Shown here: positions 20,508 through 32,600 of the stretch, in pieces | How the letters are laid out: each line of letters opens with the position of its first letter | Numbering within the stretch: position 1 is the stretch's first letter | Source of the DNA: Melanopsichium pennsylvanicum | Taxonomy: Eukaryota; Basidiomycota; Ustilaginomycetes; Ustilaginales | Reading direction: 5' to 3' | DNA length: 64,000 nucleotides | Assembly (NCBI GenBank): GCA_900208305.1 | Contig: OAPG01000009.1 | Location: 681,104 to 745,103, forward strand | Translations under genes and position numbers: made by a program | The notes under the pieces: model-generated | Databases searched by the model: none | Seen by the model: only the letters and a program-made list of their open reading frames with translations | Told to the model about the DNA's origin: nothing

Positions 20508-21350
20508 GCCCATCCTTCGGCATCCCACTCCATCCAATCAAGCTCTGATCTCAGCGTAGCCGTTTTGTCGCATTGTTGCATCGTAATGGCGCCGAGAGGC
20601 TCATCCCCAAAAACAACACCTTCTAGCATCAAGCACGAAACATTTCTGCACTTGTCTTGATCCCCCCCCCCTCCTCTTCTTTCTTTTCTTTTCGATCTCT
20701 CTTCTCTGGCTTGATCAGCCTGAAATATCCTCGGGCTTGAGGGTCGTTTTACTCGATTTGCAATGACAACCAAAACAATCAATCAGATGATGTGTTTCTC
20801 TCCATTTTGCGTCTTCGGTATGATACAGACCAAGATCGAGGTTGTGCCGCGTGCTGTGAAAACTAGGTAGCTGCATTGATTTCGGTGGAGCTTTCTCTAT
20901 TGCTTATAGTTGCTATGATTGGTGCACGATGAGTCGATAGATGGTAGTATACTATGCAAATGAGTGCAAGCAATGCTTACACTTGTCCGGTTGGATAAAA
21001 GATGTTTGAAAGGCAGAGATAAAGGATCTGAGGTCTTGCTCAGAGAGCGTCGGAAGGACAGACAAGTGCAAAATCCGGATCTCGGCGAGACCATCAAACG
21101 CACACAGCTTAAAAAAAAAAAGAAGAAAAAAGTGGAGGCGGGGGGATTAAGGGAATGGTCCAAAACGTGTGCTTTGTGTCCCGTTTCCTTTCCTCTCTGT
21201 TTCTCTTCTCTTCGTTGTTCACACTATTCCTCAACCTCTTCTCATCTGTCATGCCAACAGCACCTGTTTGGTAATTCCTAATACACTGACTGCCAGAACA
21301 ATAAACTCAATCCATCAAATCTTTGATTGGCCTCAGCTCACAAAGTCAGA
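20508..21350. other. Intergenic
   Basis: 3' flank of the KH gene (C-run near 20664-20673) and 5' flank of the RCC1-like gene (A-run near 21112-21130, CT-rich near 21180-21240). No gene seen. Confidence 0.5.
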
Positions 21351-23444
21351 ATGGGCTTGATACGACCCATGGCAACCCACACCTTCGCCGCCAGCGCACT
21401 TCGACACTATCTAATGCCGAAAAATACACCAACACTCAAACTATTCTCAACCATCAGAACAATACACACTAGCCTCACTCTATCATACCAACACTTGCTG
21501 TATCTCGGCAACGTTCTTGGATATCAATCACCACAACGACTCAGCAAGTTCCCGCGCGCTTGGTTGGACAGTGTAGGAGTATCGTCGGATGTGGATCATG
21601 GTTTAAGATGGACTGGAGCAAGTGGGGGTCCTGGACATGCTTTGATTAGCTATACACTCCTCGACAAACCTTTAGACCCACAACGGTCGAGGAAAGCGAG
21701 CTCGGAAGAACTGGTTACCACAACTTCATCAACAACATCGAGGAGCTTTGTAGAAGACCAAACGACCAGTGCACATGTGCAGCAGCAGGAGGGTACGGTG
21801 TTGGATCACTCAAGTGGCACAAGCAGAAAAAATTCAAATAGTCAACCCTCTAAAGTGTTCTCTCTAGGCCGAAACACATACGCACAACTAGGGCTTGGCT
21901 TCTCTTCTCAGGAGGCGACGCGCGGAATGGTGACAGGTCAAATCCAAGGTCGTGGAGGCGTAGCAAATATTGTTGCCGGTTCTGGATTTAGCTTTGTCGT
22001 CGCAGATCTCGGTATCCGAGACTACTCGTCCAAAGACTCGATAGAAGGTGCAACATCAGGAAGTGCGATTTATGCATTCGGAAACGACACATTGGGTCAA
22101 TTAGGTGCATCACCATCTTCCCTCCTAGACACTCTTCGATCTTTTCATCCAATCTCTGGTAATGATCCCTATGATCTTTCGACACGACTACCTGGAAGCG
22201 ATTCACCGCAACTACGCCTTCTCCCTTTACCTAAAAGGATTTCTCTGGAAGCTGAAAACAACAATGATGCAGATCCCAGCAGCAGCAGCAGCAGCAGCAG
22301 CAGCGCTGGTGGGGGAGAATGGAAAGTACTTGATCTAGCCGCCGGAGTCGATCACAGTTTGATGCTAACAGAACGGGTGGTCAATGGATATCGGCTGCAA
22401 AAAGTATGGAGTACTGGATTGAACACTGACGGTCAACTAGGGTTGACGTCTCCGGCAGAGTCACAGTCTGTACCCATGCTACCCCTCCTATCGCGACAGT
22501 TCCAACCTGTGCCAGGGCTCCGCCTCAAACCAATTTCCATCAAAAGTAAAGCAAACAAAGAGGATGGTGGGGAGATTCAAAATGTGGCATGCGGAGCAGA
22601 CACTTCTTATGCCATTACCAAGCAAGGTGATGTTTGGGTTTGGGGAAATTCCGAGTACGGTCAATCTCTCGCAGGTGTTCAAGATAGAATACCAAGTCCA
22701 ACATTCGTCCCCAATCCCCTACCCGAAGCTTACACCGAACGCAATCTGTCTCATTTGCTCGACGAAAAAGGGGAGGAGGAGGAGGAGAATGCTGTGGTTC
22801 CGAGGATTAAAAAGTTGGTTGCGGGGGGAAGTTTCGCAGGAATTCTGGATGATCGCGGGTTGGTTTGGGTGATTGGGTACGGTCCGCGTGCATCTTACGC
22901 TTCTTCTTCTTCTTCTTCTTCTTCTTCTTGTTTTTTTTCAGAAGAGGAGAAAGAATGGGCAAAGTTGAGCTTGGTTCATGGGTTTCCAGAGGGTTGCGTG
23001 GTGGAAGACTTGTTTTGTGGATTGGAATATTTGGTTGCCGTTACACGTAGCAACAAGAAACACACAAACTCGAAGGGGGAGGATGAAATAGGTGTCTATA
23101 TCTGGGGCATCCCTCCACGTTCAATCTCCACCGTTCCCATTCATCACCCAAAACAAGTTCCATTTACAATCCCACGTACACCCAGACAACAGTACTTGGA
23201 TGAAAATCCTACACTCAAAAACAAACCAACAAAACACCATACCGCACAAGAAAAAGGTTCATCAGAGCTCCTCCAACAAGTTAAAGGGGGCAAGGACGAT
23301 CAGGTCGAAAAGATCAAGGTGGAACAAGTTGCGTGTACAAGAGATTATGTGTTGTTGGTGCTCAATGATGGGAAAGGACAAGAGGAGGTGTGCTGGGGCG
23401 AATGTGTGGGGCCTCCTAAGGAGAAAGGTACTGATATCGTATGA
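21351..23444 (+). CDS. RCC1-repeat protein, mitochondrial RCC1L-like
   Basis: 697 residues from the ATG at 21351; an earlier in-frame codon at 21327 is TTG. The N-terminus is basic and lacks acids (MGLIRPMATHTFAASALRHY), consistent with mitochondrial import. RCC1 blades are visible as VFSLGRNTYAQLGLG, IYAFGNDTLGQLGA, VWSTGLNTDGQLGLT and VWVWGNSEYGQSLAG, each followed by VACG/VAAG-type turns. Ser runs (22277-22305, 22900-22935) interrupt the propeller. The WGNSEYGQ blade resembles vertebrate RCC1L/WBSCR16, linked to mitochondrial ribosome assembly and OPA1. An alternative 3' end is possible: donor GT at 23428 and acceptor AG at 23505-23506 after a poly-T tract would move the stop to about 23667, antisense to the neighbouring pseudogene. 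Confidence 0.75.
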   Translation: MGLIRPMATHTFAASALRHYLMPKNTPTLKLFSTIRTIHTSLTLSYQHLLYLGNVLGYQSPQRLSKFPRAWLDSVGVSSDVDHGLRWTGASGGPGHALISYTLLDKPLDPQRSRKASSEELVTTTSSTTSRSFVEDQTTSAHVQQQEGTVLDHSSGTSRKNSNSQPSKVFSLGRNTYAQLGLGFSSQEATRGMVTGQIQGRGGVANIVAGSGFSFVVADLGIRDYSSKDSIEGATSGSAIYAFGNDTLGQLGASPSSLLDTLRSFHPISGNDPYDLSTRLPGSDSPQLRLLPLPKRISLEAENNNDADPSSSSSSSSSAGGGEWKVLDLAAGVDHSLMLTERVVNGYRLQKVWSTGLNTDGQLGLTSPAESQSVPMLPLLSRQFQPVPGLRLKPISIKSKANKEDGGEIQNVACGADTSYAITKQGDVWVWGNSEYGQSLAGVQDRIPSPTFVPNPLPEAYTERNLSHLLDEKGEEEEENAVVPRIKKLVAGGSFAGILDDRGLVWVIGYGPRASYASSSSSSSSSCFFSEEEKEWAKLSLVHGFPEGCVVEDLFCGLEYLVAVTRSNKKHTNSKGEDEIGVYIWGIPPRSISTVPIHHPKQVPFTIPRTPRQQYLDENPTLKNKPTKHHTAQEKGSSELLQQVKGGKDDQVEKIKVEQVACTRDYVLLVLNDGKGQEEVCWGECVGPPKEKGTDIV

Positions 23445-23562
23445 TATGATTGACGTTTTTTTATTTTATTTTATTTTTATTTTTTTAATTTTTTTTTCCC
23501 CTTTAGTTCTCAGCATCGGAAGAACCATCAACGACGATTGGTCCGATCTCAGCCGATCTTTT

Positions 23563-26500
23563 CTAGTCTATACCATTTACAGCTCGCCTATGCTGATCAT
23601 GTATAAAGCGGGTGTACTGATTGGGGTTGTAAGAAACAAATTCGGTCTGGTACCCAGCATGATCTAAATCCGTAGCCCTAACATACTCGTCAGAAACTCG
23701 ACTGTGGTACTGTGCTGCCTGTTGCATAATCGGATCAGTCGTGGTGGTGGGCACAATTAGTTGAGTTCTCTTCTGGGTCATAACACTAGGCGAAGGCGTA
23801 ATGTCTTCGAAAGGGCTTTTTTACGGAGGACTGAGCGGAAGCCGGAGTTGAAGCCGGATGCATGGGTAGACAAGGTGAATGACGGCAAGAGTCGGATATC
23901 GTTGAAAGAACCGTTTCGAGGGGTTCGTGGAGAAACCTTCTTAAGATTTGAAATTGAAGCTGCTCTAGCAGAGATGTGAGACTCTAGCAGAGATGTGAGA
24001 AGTGCTGCTATTGCTGGTGGAATTGTTGGAATTGTTCTTGTTTGGCGTGATCATCGCGGTGTTGTTCATGCTTTCTACCATCGTCTGGTGTTCTTGCACA
24101 CCCCCGATCTGACCCTTCTTTCTGGCACGAATTTCTACCTTCCTTCTGACCCCGATGCTGCTGCCATCGATAATTCCATCGAGTCCCAGTAGCTCCTGCA
24201 ACTCTTTCAGCCCTTCCACCACCAATCAAATCCCCTCAATTCTACCTTGCAACTGTCGAAACCACTCCTCTTACTCCCTTCTGGGTCTGTCGACCTCGTA
24301 AAAATACCTCTCGTACACTTGTTCCTCACCAAGATCATCTCCAAACGTCTCGACTACACCCCGTAGATACGATTGGAGATCTTTCATAAGCGTCACGGGG
24401 ACACGTTGCGCCTCTCGCGCAACGAAGAGCGAGATGGAGCCAAAATCGCCTCGGAGCGACGCCATGAGTTTCAAAGCGGTATGAAGCCATGGGTCTGAAT
24501 CGTGTAAAGCTGATGATGCCAAGGCTAGTTGTGGGTGGATAGTGAGCTTCGAAGTGGAGCTTAGGGCCGTAAAAGAATGGGTTGGCGAGGTGAGGTGGGA
24601 TGGATGTGGGGCGTCTTCGCATTTGAGTCGAGTGATTGCGAGTGTGGCTGGTATCCTCGCTACTGGGCTCGGGGGATGGAGTCTTATCACCACTTACAGC
24701 AGCAGCAGTAGCAGCAGCAGCGACAGCGAAAGCTTTCGTCGGAGGCGAGGGTCTTTTGCGTTTCTTACCAGGGCTTCTAGAGCTTCGCACAAATCCATTC
24801 CAACTCTGACCACCCGGGCCTATTGTGTGAGTGATGCTTCGAATATCGTGCCTGCTTTGGCTAAGCAGTCCATGTTTGTATTTCAAGTCAATGGTCTTGT
24901 TGATATCGGCGAGGAAAGACGTATCCCCGTTTTCCTCCTTTTGTTTTGCAACAAGACTCATTCGAAGAACCAGGAACGTACGCAACTCGGCAGCGACCCA
25001 TCTCGTATACTCGCTCGAATCAAGACTGCTACTGCGCTCGAGTCCCTCATCAATATCGACGCCGCCACTGCCACTGGGTCTGTTTTCAGCGAGCGAGTGA
25101 TCTGATGCGCGATTGGCAAGCATGTACATATCGTTGATCACCCGAGATTGCACAAATTCGTCAGCGATCACCAAGATATCGCTGCAAAGCTGGTCATACT
25201 TGGACCGAGTTTCTTTAGGAATAGCAACATCAAGGAGAGAGCTCAGATGAGACCTAACGACCTCGGTTTATTTGAGAAGGAGGTCTCGGAAGCAAGTTTG
25301 GAGAGAGGCATGTTCACGCTCAAGGTTATACATGAACGTGGCGGCTTTGTTAAAGATGGGACAAGATGTGAGTCGGCTGACAAGCTCATCGATGTTGATC
25401 GGCTTTTTCTTCGGTAGGAGCTGCTTTGCGGCTGCTCGAGCTGAAGGCTGACTGCTGCATGTCGCTTCATTGGCATGCACATGATCGTGAGCTTCTTCTT
25501 CGTCGCAATGGCTGTAAGAAGAGACGCCGGAACGGACAGCAGTGACACCATTATTCATGACGCAGTGAAATGACCATGGTCGAGGCTTGTATACAGCCAC
25601 AAAGTCCTTTTTTCGTGCCTCAAGTGCTGTTAGAGGGAGGTAGACTGGAGCCATGGCATGCAGCTCGTGCAAGAGACGTGGGACCAGAGCGTTGTTGATA
25701 GAAACACTCGAGAAATGCAGATGCTTGACGATAACATCGACTACATGGATCAGCCTTCTAGAGGTGGAGAACCCTCTCATAGCATTACGCTGCGAAGAAG
25801 CTGAGCCCATCAACTGACCGTGGACCTGCTTGCTGTTTGCACAGGCAGCGTGAGATTCGATTGTCATCCATACTTTCTGAGAAGCAAAAGTCGGACCATT
25901 CAGAGATAGGTGTGGCCCGACGTTGTTGGGTGAAACTAAATTGACATACGTGGTAGTAAGCTTTTCCGAAAGCTTGAGCGCAGAGGCTATGGTTTTTGGA
26001 AGACCTTCGCGAATCTGCTGCAGAAGAAGTTCGCTCAGGTGACAGTAGAGCCTGTCGAGACCACATCGCGCCTGAACAAAGTCCTGATCGCCATGATCAC
26101 CGACAGCATCCAGCATGCCTGCCATCTTATGCCAAGGGCCTTTAGCATCGTCTGTCTCGGAATGGAAGAATTGCTTCTCAATGCTGACGATATTGCAGCG
26201 GTCTTCATTCTGAGCGGGGCAGCGGACGACGTGCCAACCATGTCTGAGCTTGTTGCTCGGCTCAGAGCTGGTATGGAGGAAGTTCTCGGAAGAAGATTCG
26301 TTGATGATCTTTGACCACTGGCGTTCGGCACCGGGGGGCATGCGATCGGGCATGGTCAAGACACCCATAGTCCTATTGCCTTCAGGGTCAATACCCTTGA
26401 CGAGTGAAAATGCGTTCTGATGGCGAATATCCATGGCGAGCGAGGCGATGAGGACGATAATAACGTTACGCTGCGAAACGTCTTCGATGATCATCTTGCG

Positions 26501-27589
26501 GATGGCATTGACCTCGGCGTCGCTACCTTCAGAGATGAGACCAGGGAGATCGGTGAAGCGCAAGGGTTCAGCTCCCGGTGCCCGAATCGAGAGGACAAGT
26601 CGAGCACCAGCGGGGAAAAACGTGGGAAGAGGCGAGTTTGGATCGTCTTCTGCATCTTCGAGCTCTTCGATTGACATGAGCTAGTATCGAGACTTCGTGA
26701 TAGATAGAACAGATGCACTGGTGTTGCTGAAGGATTGAGCAGCTTGAGGAGAGCTGGACAGGTCTCTGACGGCAAGAGTTGCTCGTCTAAGCCGATCAGC
26801 GACAAGGGAAGGGTTGATGATGACATCTCCAAACTAAAATATGCCGCCTGTAATGCCATGCGACCAAGTAGAGGTTACCTTTGAATGCGGTCAGACAAGC
26901 GAAACGATGGCTGACCAGCTTCCATAAGTGTCTCCAGCCGGCTGTGAGTCTTGCTCGGCCGATGTAATGACAATATCAAGAGGACCGCGTGTGCACGTTC
27001 CCGACGATCGAGGCAGCGAGACGCCGGCAAGACACTCAACGAGCTAGCTCTTCCCCGTACTCTGCCCACCTACGAGTACCATTCTGGGCATACCGAAGAT
27101 TCGTCCATTGTTCTCTACTCCTTGTCTTCCAGGCATCGTGCCAGCGTGGCGATGAGCGTGAGCCTGAAGTGCATCGGCATGTTGGGACGAAAATGCCTGT
27201 GCTTGAGGCGGTGGGAGCGGAGCCGCAAAGGTGTCGACCTGTCGACACAAATGAGAGATGCGTCGGACGATGGCACCGTAATGGATTCGCGAAGGCGCAA
27301 GAGCAGCTCGAGAGACTGACTCGTTGGAAGCCATCGCGCTCTTCTTTCAGGATGGACCGGGTTGAAAGGGATCGAGAGATTGTTTTTGGTGAAAAAAAGA
27401 ACGAAGTGATTGCTGTGAATCGGAGAGAGGTTGAGGCGCCGCGGATGGCGAAGCACGTTGATTGTTGGTCAAGGTCTTGGAATGGTCGAACGCTGTATTC
27501 AAGGAGTTTTGTGGTGGTGTTGCTATTTGTGAGAAGGGTTGAATGAAAGAAGAGTACGATGGTAGGAATGAAGAAGAGAAGACTTTCAA
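23563..27589 (-). pseudogene. Dynamin-family large GTPase pseudogene
   Basis: The minus strand reads as one dynamin/Mx-type protein with many breaks. GTPase domain: P-loop GGQSTGKS, switch TCTRGPLDI, DLPG, and a degenerate G4 reading TMPD instead of TKPD. A stalk and GED-like end follow (LMKDLQSYLRGVVETFGDDL), then a Ser/Asn-rich tail down to about 23563. Lesions in frame: TGA 27347, TAG 27044 (directly after GKS), TGA 26891, TAG 26681, TAA 25268, a frameshift between about 24520 and 24600, TAA 24271, TGA 24226, a 19-bp tandem duplication at 23963-24000, a one-base shift at T6 23817-23822, and TAG 23563. A 45-nt intron at 26834-26878 joins the P-loop part to FGDVIINPS in phase. Two open pieces, 25268-26677 and 24335-25174, remain long. 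Confidence 0.8.
23963..24000. repeat. 19-bp tandem duplication inside the dynamin pseudogene
   Basis: CTCTAGCAGAGATGTGAGA occurs twice back to back. Removing one copy joins the minus-strand frame ending SHISAR to the downstream frame AASISNLKK, so the duplication is a frame-breaking insertion. Confidence 0.85.
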
Positions 27590-29627
27590 GAGCCAAATGG
27601 CTGAGCTACCTGAGCGGCTGGACGCCTAAAGATACTTGCCTTTTTCTTGACCGCAGCGATTGCCGACCTTAGCTTTGAGTGCGGGCCAAGAATGGTGCAA
27701 GGAACAACAAGATGCGGGAGAGAATGCCTTTGTCATGAATCAAGCTTTCGTCCGCATGGAATGTCAATCATGGACAGAGCTCTGCGTTTTGGATCGCAGC
27801 GCCGGGCACACAGAACTTCTCCATCCGCCATTGGATGTTGCATCCGCATCCTGTGTTCGATCCTGCCGCATTTTTCGCAACTTCAAGAACATCCCAGCTG
27901 CTTCACAGTCGATTTGCGTGGGTGCTCCTTTATACACAATTGTGTTGGAGACTAGAAATACATTCTCAGCTTTTTGGGTCTGTGATAGGATGCAATCTAA
28001 CGAGACGAGGAAGGTGCATCTGCATCTGCTTTTGGAAGGCTTTGCGATGATGGAAAAGCATTTGTTTCTTGCTGATCAAGATACAAATTCACCTGCTCAA
28101 CCCTGCTCCACCAATGCCTTGTGACTTGCCTAATACCCTGCTATGCTTGTACGATCGCTTCACTCGCAGCGTCTCCCCCTTTGCACCCTCGCAGTTTGAA
28201 TGATCCTATCTGCCGTGTCCGGTCTGATGTTGGCACTGGTGCCTCTGCACCGCCTCACCGTTTGCAACAACTCGTCATCTTCCAACACCACCGTTCGCGA
28301 GACGTCCAGCAACTCTGTGACATGCATGAGGCTCTGTAGGCTTTGCTGGGTTGTTTCTAGGTGAAGCATGCTTTGTTGGAACCCGCTAAGAACTGTACGA
28401 ACAGGAGACACGTATATGACCAGCACGAAGGAGAGAAAGACGATTTGGCGAAGGATGTGCAGGTTTGTACGCCAATGATTGATTCGTGAAGAGCCAGCAG
28501 TCACCTGGCGAGAGACGAGCAATGAGCGCTTATAAATCTGCTTGCTTTTCCCGTGTCAGGAACATTTGTCGCAGATCCAGATGATGATCAACTATCTGGA
28601 AAGTTGAGAAGAGAGAGGTTCGCGAGGCTGTACACGAGGAAGAACGAGGTGAACATCGTGTTCTACAGTGTACGGTGGATTCAATTTACTGGTGGTGGAA
28701 GCTTGTGTAGTCCTGTCAAAAAAAGTGTTGGTCTCTGCGCTATTAGAGGCTGCTCGTCACCGAATTTTGTTACATGCACCTGCTTCGAATTTGTGCGCTT
28801 CACCGCCCTAACATACCTAAATTTTACCAAATACTTGTACCAATTTTTGGCTTTGATTTTTGTATGATTATAAATAGGCTAAATAATCTGCTATGAACTT
28901 TATTATAAGTTAAGAGCGAAAAGCGAATCCGAGCTGTCAAGAAACGACATGTCTCAACCAACATGATCGTGGCCGCCTTGGCACTCTCTCTGAACGACAA
29001 TGTCATCTCAGTTGAACTCTACAAGACACATTCAAAGGCAGTGCTTTCCCTTTTCGAAATGCAAGCCACTCAATGTACTTTCCTTTTCTCAAAAGAGCTT
29101 CTGAGCCAATAGATTCTACTCACCGGTCGGACAACCTGACAATAAACCGTTGGTAGCCTGCGCAAGCTTTGAAGCGCTCGCGAATGATCATGTGCCTCTC
29201 TTTCTAGCGCAGAACACGTCGCCATAGTCTGAAACTGGCCAGATAGAGATGGGTTCTCTCGAACGCACTTTCAAGCGCTGCTCTGTTTGCTAGAATAGCA
29301 AGGAAATCAGGCCAAGCGAGCTCCTTCTCTGACCCCCCCCGGGAGCAACTTTGCTCGTCATCAAAAGTCTTTTGTGATCCATCCACTCGTCCTTCTCTTC
29401 TTCCTTCATCCAAGGCCAGGAGCCTTTTATCATCTTTTCCGCGTTTTTCTTCTCATCACATACCTCTTTACTTTACTTCACGAGCCCCATGGGCTAGAGA
29501 GCAAGGACAGCGTTCTTGCCAGTTGACAATACTTTCTTCCAACTTTTTCATATTGATACGATACGACTTCAGGAAAGTCGTTCACTTGGAAGTGTAGCAC
29601 TAGGTATTTCAGGGTCATATCGACATC
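27590..29627. other. Gene-poor, probably decayed region
   Basis: No intact gene. A minus-strand frame at 28160-28522 (about 120 codons, no ATG near its start) reads like a membrane segment plus coiled coil (LSFVLVIYVSPV, then LHLETTQQSLQSLMHVTELL) and may be a gene relic. A plus-strand frame at 27660-28124 starts with TTG and has no domain. A C-run lies at 29332-29340. The last 200 bp are the 5' flank of the next gene. Confidence 0.45.
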
Positions 29628-32600
29628 ATGCCTCGCTTCAGGGAGAAGCCATCGATAAGAACACGCCCGCCTTCAGCAGCTTCAAAGGGAAACAAGAAGA
29701 CAAAGAAGGCCGACAAGTTGGGGTTGCCCAACGACCGGACCAGAAACAGCTCGAAGCCGGGTTCAAAAATAGAAAGCAATAGTGCGTCGACGGAGAAGCA
29801 ACGGGAGGTCAATCACGAACATCCAACAAAGCGCAGAGAGCAAGCAGATAGGTCCACGCTTCTCCACGTCGATAACACCGCGCCAGATGCTGGAGCAGCG
29901 TGGCTAGTCGGCTATCAAACTCGTTCTCCGTTGCAACAAATTTATACTAGAGTCGGACAAGATCTCGTAGCTCGTGCTGACAACGCGGAAACGCCCTTTA
30001 TCCCAGGTCTGATGACCGCGAGCTCCTCGGCAGCATCCGCATCAAGCAGCCACTCTTCAAGCAACCCCACCTCTTCAACATCACCAACTGCTGCGCGGAT
30101 CACAAACCCCATCGCCACCATCCACCACAACACACCGCTCATCTTGTGTATTGTGATTGGCGCCATAGTGATCACTGCCACGCTGTCTGTCGGACTTGCT
30201 TGGCTTCTACGTCTTGTCTGCTGTGCGGGTGAACGTAGAGCAAGGCGAAAGCGAAGGCTCGATCGATCCATCAGGAGTCCTTCTGAAGCTAACCTGTCAA
30301 AGGACCCGCAGGACAAGGCGAAAGGACGCAGCCCCTTCGACAGCGTTACTGTCAAGGACGATGATGATGACCTTGAGCGCAAAGATGCCAAAATCGATGC
30401 GCTTTTCGGCAGCTCGACCAGCGATGGTAACATGGAAGGAAACGTTCCAGTATTGGGCTATAGAGATGTTGGAAAGGTTCCGGAAGCTCCCAAAAGCACC
30501 TGGAATGGGAAAGGCTGGACACTCTTCGACCCTCCTGTTCCTGGTCTGAAGCAGCCACAGCCTGTAGTGACGAACTTTACATCCACATTGACAGGTGGAG
30601 GCAATTACGGTGCAGCTAAGCAAGAGCTCGCTGATCAAAATGTCGATGGGTTCACCTGGCCCACTTCGGTCGAACGTCAACCGAGCTTTATTGAGCGCCT
30701 GGTTCAGAGACATCACCAGGCTTCAGAGTTGCCAACAACAGCAACTCCTCTTCCCTATCCTTTCGAGGCGAAACCAGCTCCACCTGCTTCTCGCATGGCC
30801 AGCTTGGGTGGAGCTGCCAACAGGGCTGTGCTGAACATGCTTCCCGTCACACTTCGCAACGCAGCCACATCAGCATCGAGGCAACGCGCGACTCGGAAGA
30901 GATACCACGACATGCAACCCTACCTCGATAGCGATTTCGAAGGAACTATTGGTGGTAAAGATCGAGAACTGCCCATGGCTAGACGATTGCGTCGTACCGA
31001 AGAGAGGATGGCTGTAGATTGGACTACGGAGGAAGAATCATCTTCTCCTTTGAACAAGGTCGCACAGTCTGGATTCCCAAGAGTTCAGGCTGTGTTGATG
31101 CCCTCACCCATGATCAAATCCCAGGACGGTGGCAAGGTAGGGGTGGAGTGCACGCCAGGATTGGCAGGTGTCGGAGCTGCATGGTCCAGAAGAGGTTCTC
31201 AGCAATCATTGGTGGGAGGTCCTCGGGTGTCTGCATTCGTGAAACCGTCCATGGCCACTGTGCAGATGCCAAAGGTCATTGAGCCCAACAGGGTTTCGGT
31301 GCTTCCCTTCCCCGTCATGGAGGGTGACCGCAAAAGTCGATTGTTGGGAAGCGTCGGACGTTGGCTCGGTCAAGTTTCGGAAGCGGGTGAGATCGCAGAT
31401 CCATACACGGCTCTCTCGCCCAGGCCGGACCGAAGGTTGACAAAGAATGGAAGTATTCGCAGCGATTACACTTCTACAACGCTCGCCGATTCTGCTTCAA
31501 ATTCCGAGACTCATGTGGAAGCTCAAACGGACACCAGCGCTCAGGGTAGATCTGAGCGTCTTTTGCAACGTGTAGATGCGCATCAAGCCGAGCACGATCG
31601 TCAGCAACAAAGACTTTTGAACAAGGCACGTTTGTTCACTCCCATTCCTGCTGCCGCCGCCGGAGCTCCACACCAAGATGAGCAGGACAAAGATGCTCAG
31701 AAGGAAGACGCAGCTGTCAACGTGAGTCGAGCACCCAGCATCAGACCTCAGTTCTTTGCAACCACAGACCTCAAGAGCTGGCTCGAGCCATACAAGGTCT
31801 CCACCACACACGGCTTCAAAGTGCTCGAAGAACAAGATGCTGCCAGCAGCGTTGCGGCCGATCCGTTTGCCTCGGATTTCGAAGCCATGCCCAAGCTGAA
31901 AAAGTACGACTCGTATGAATCAATCACTCCTGTCAGGCCCAAGTTGAGGTCTTCTAGCTCGAAACAAAGCCTTTGCTCGTCTGCTGTCGTTGGCGTCAAA
32001 GGTACCGGTCGAAAGAAGCGCGATGCACTTCGTGTTGCAACGAAGAAGGCTGGTCAGAGCGCGCTTCCTTCGGCTTGCCAAAGTTCCGCTACGATCACGG
32101 TAGTCTCGTCGGTGTTTGATGATGCGTTTGCTGCTCAGCTCAACAAAGCGGCAAGTGGCAAGGATGCTGCTGGCAAAAGTGGTGGCAAGAAACAAAGCCG
32201 AAAGTCGCAGTCAAACAACGAAGCAAAGGCGATCGCAAAGGCGGAAGCCGATGTAGCGGTGAGAGATGCATGGAGGAGACGCAAGATGCTTTCCATCAGC
32301 TCTCGCGGGAGTCAGAGAACCCAAATTGCTCGAATCATGACCAAACAAGCCGGTAATGTGCTCTTGAGTAGACAGGAGAGCTTGCGTTCTCAACCGAGCA
32401 TCTATTCTGAGCTGACTGCTCCTTCGGACTACCATTTCCGAGCCCCTCTGCTTTCCAATTCGGAGCGAGATGCTACGCCTGCTGATTGTGGAGCAATCAC
32501 AATTGACACCCTTTCGGAAGACAACGAGGTCGCTGGTGAGAAGATTGAAATGGTACAGGAGGATGCCGAGAAAAAGCAAGAAGAAGAGAAGAAGGCGAAG

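Noticed and set aside
19842..20537. 231-codon minus-strand frame
   Set aside because: Antisense shadow of the KH-domain gene.
27660..28124. 155-codon plus-strand frame
   Set aside because: Begins with TTG, no ATG near its start, no domain; lies beside a pseudogene.
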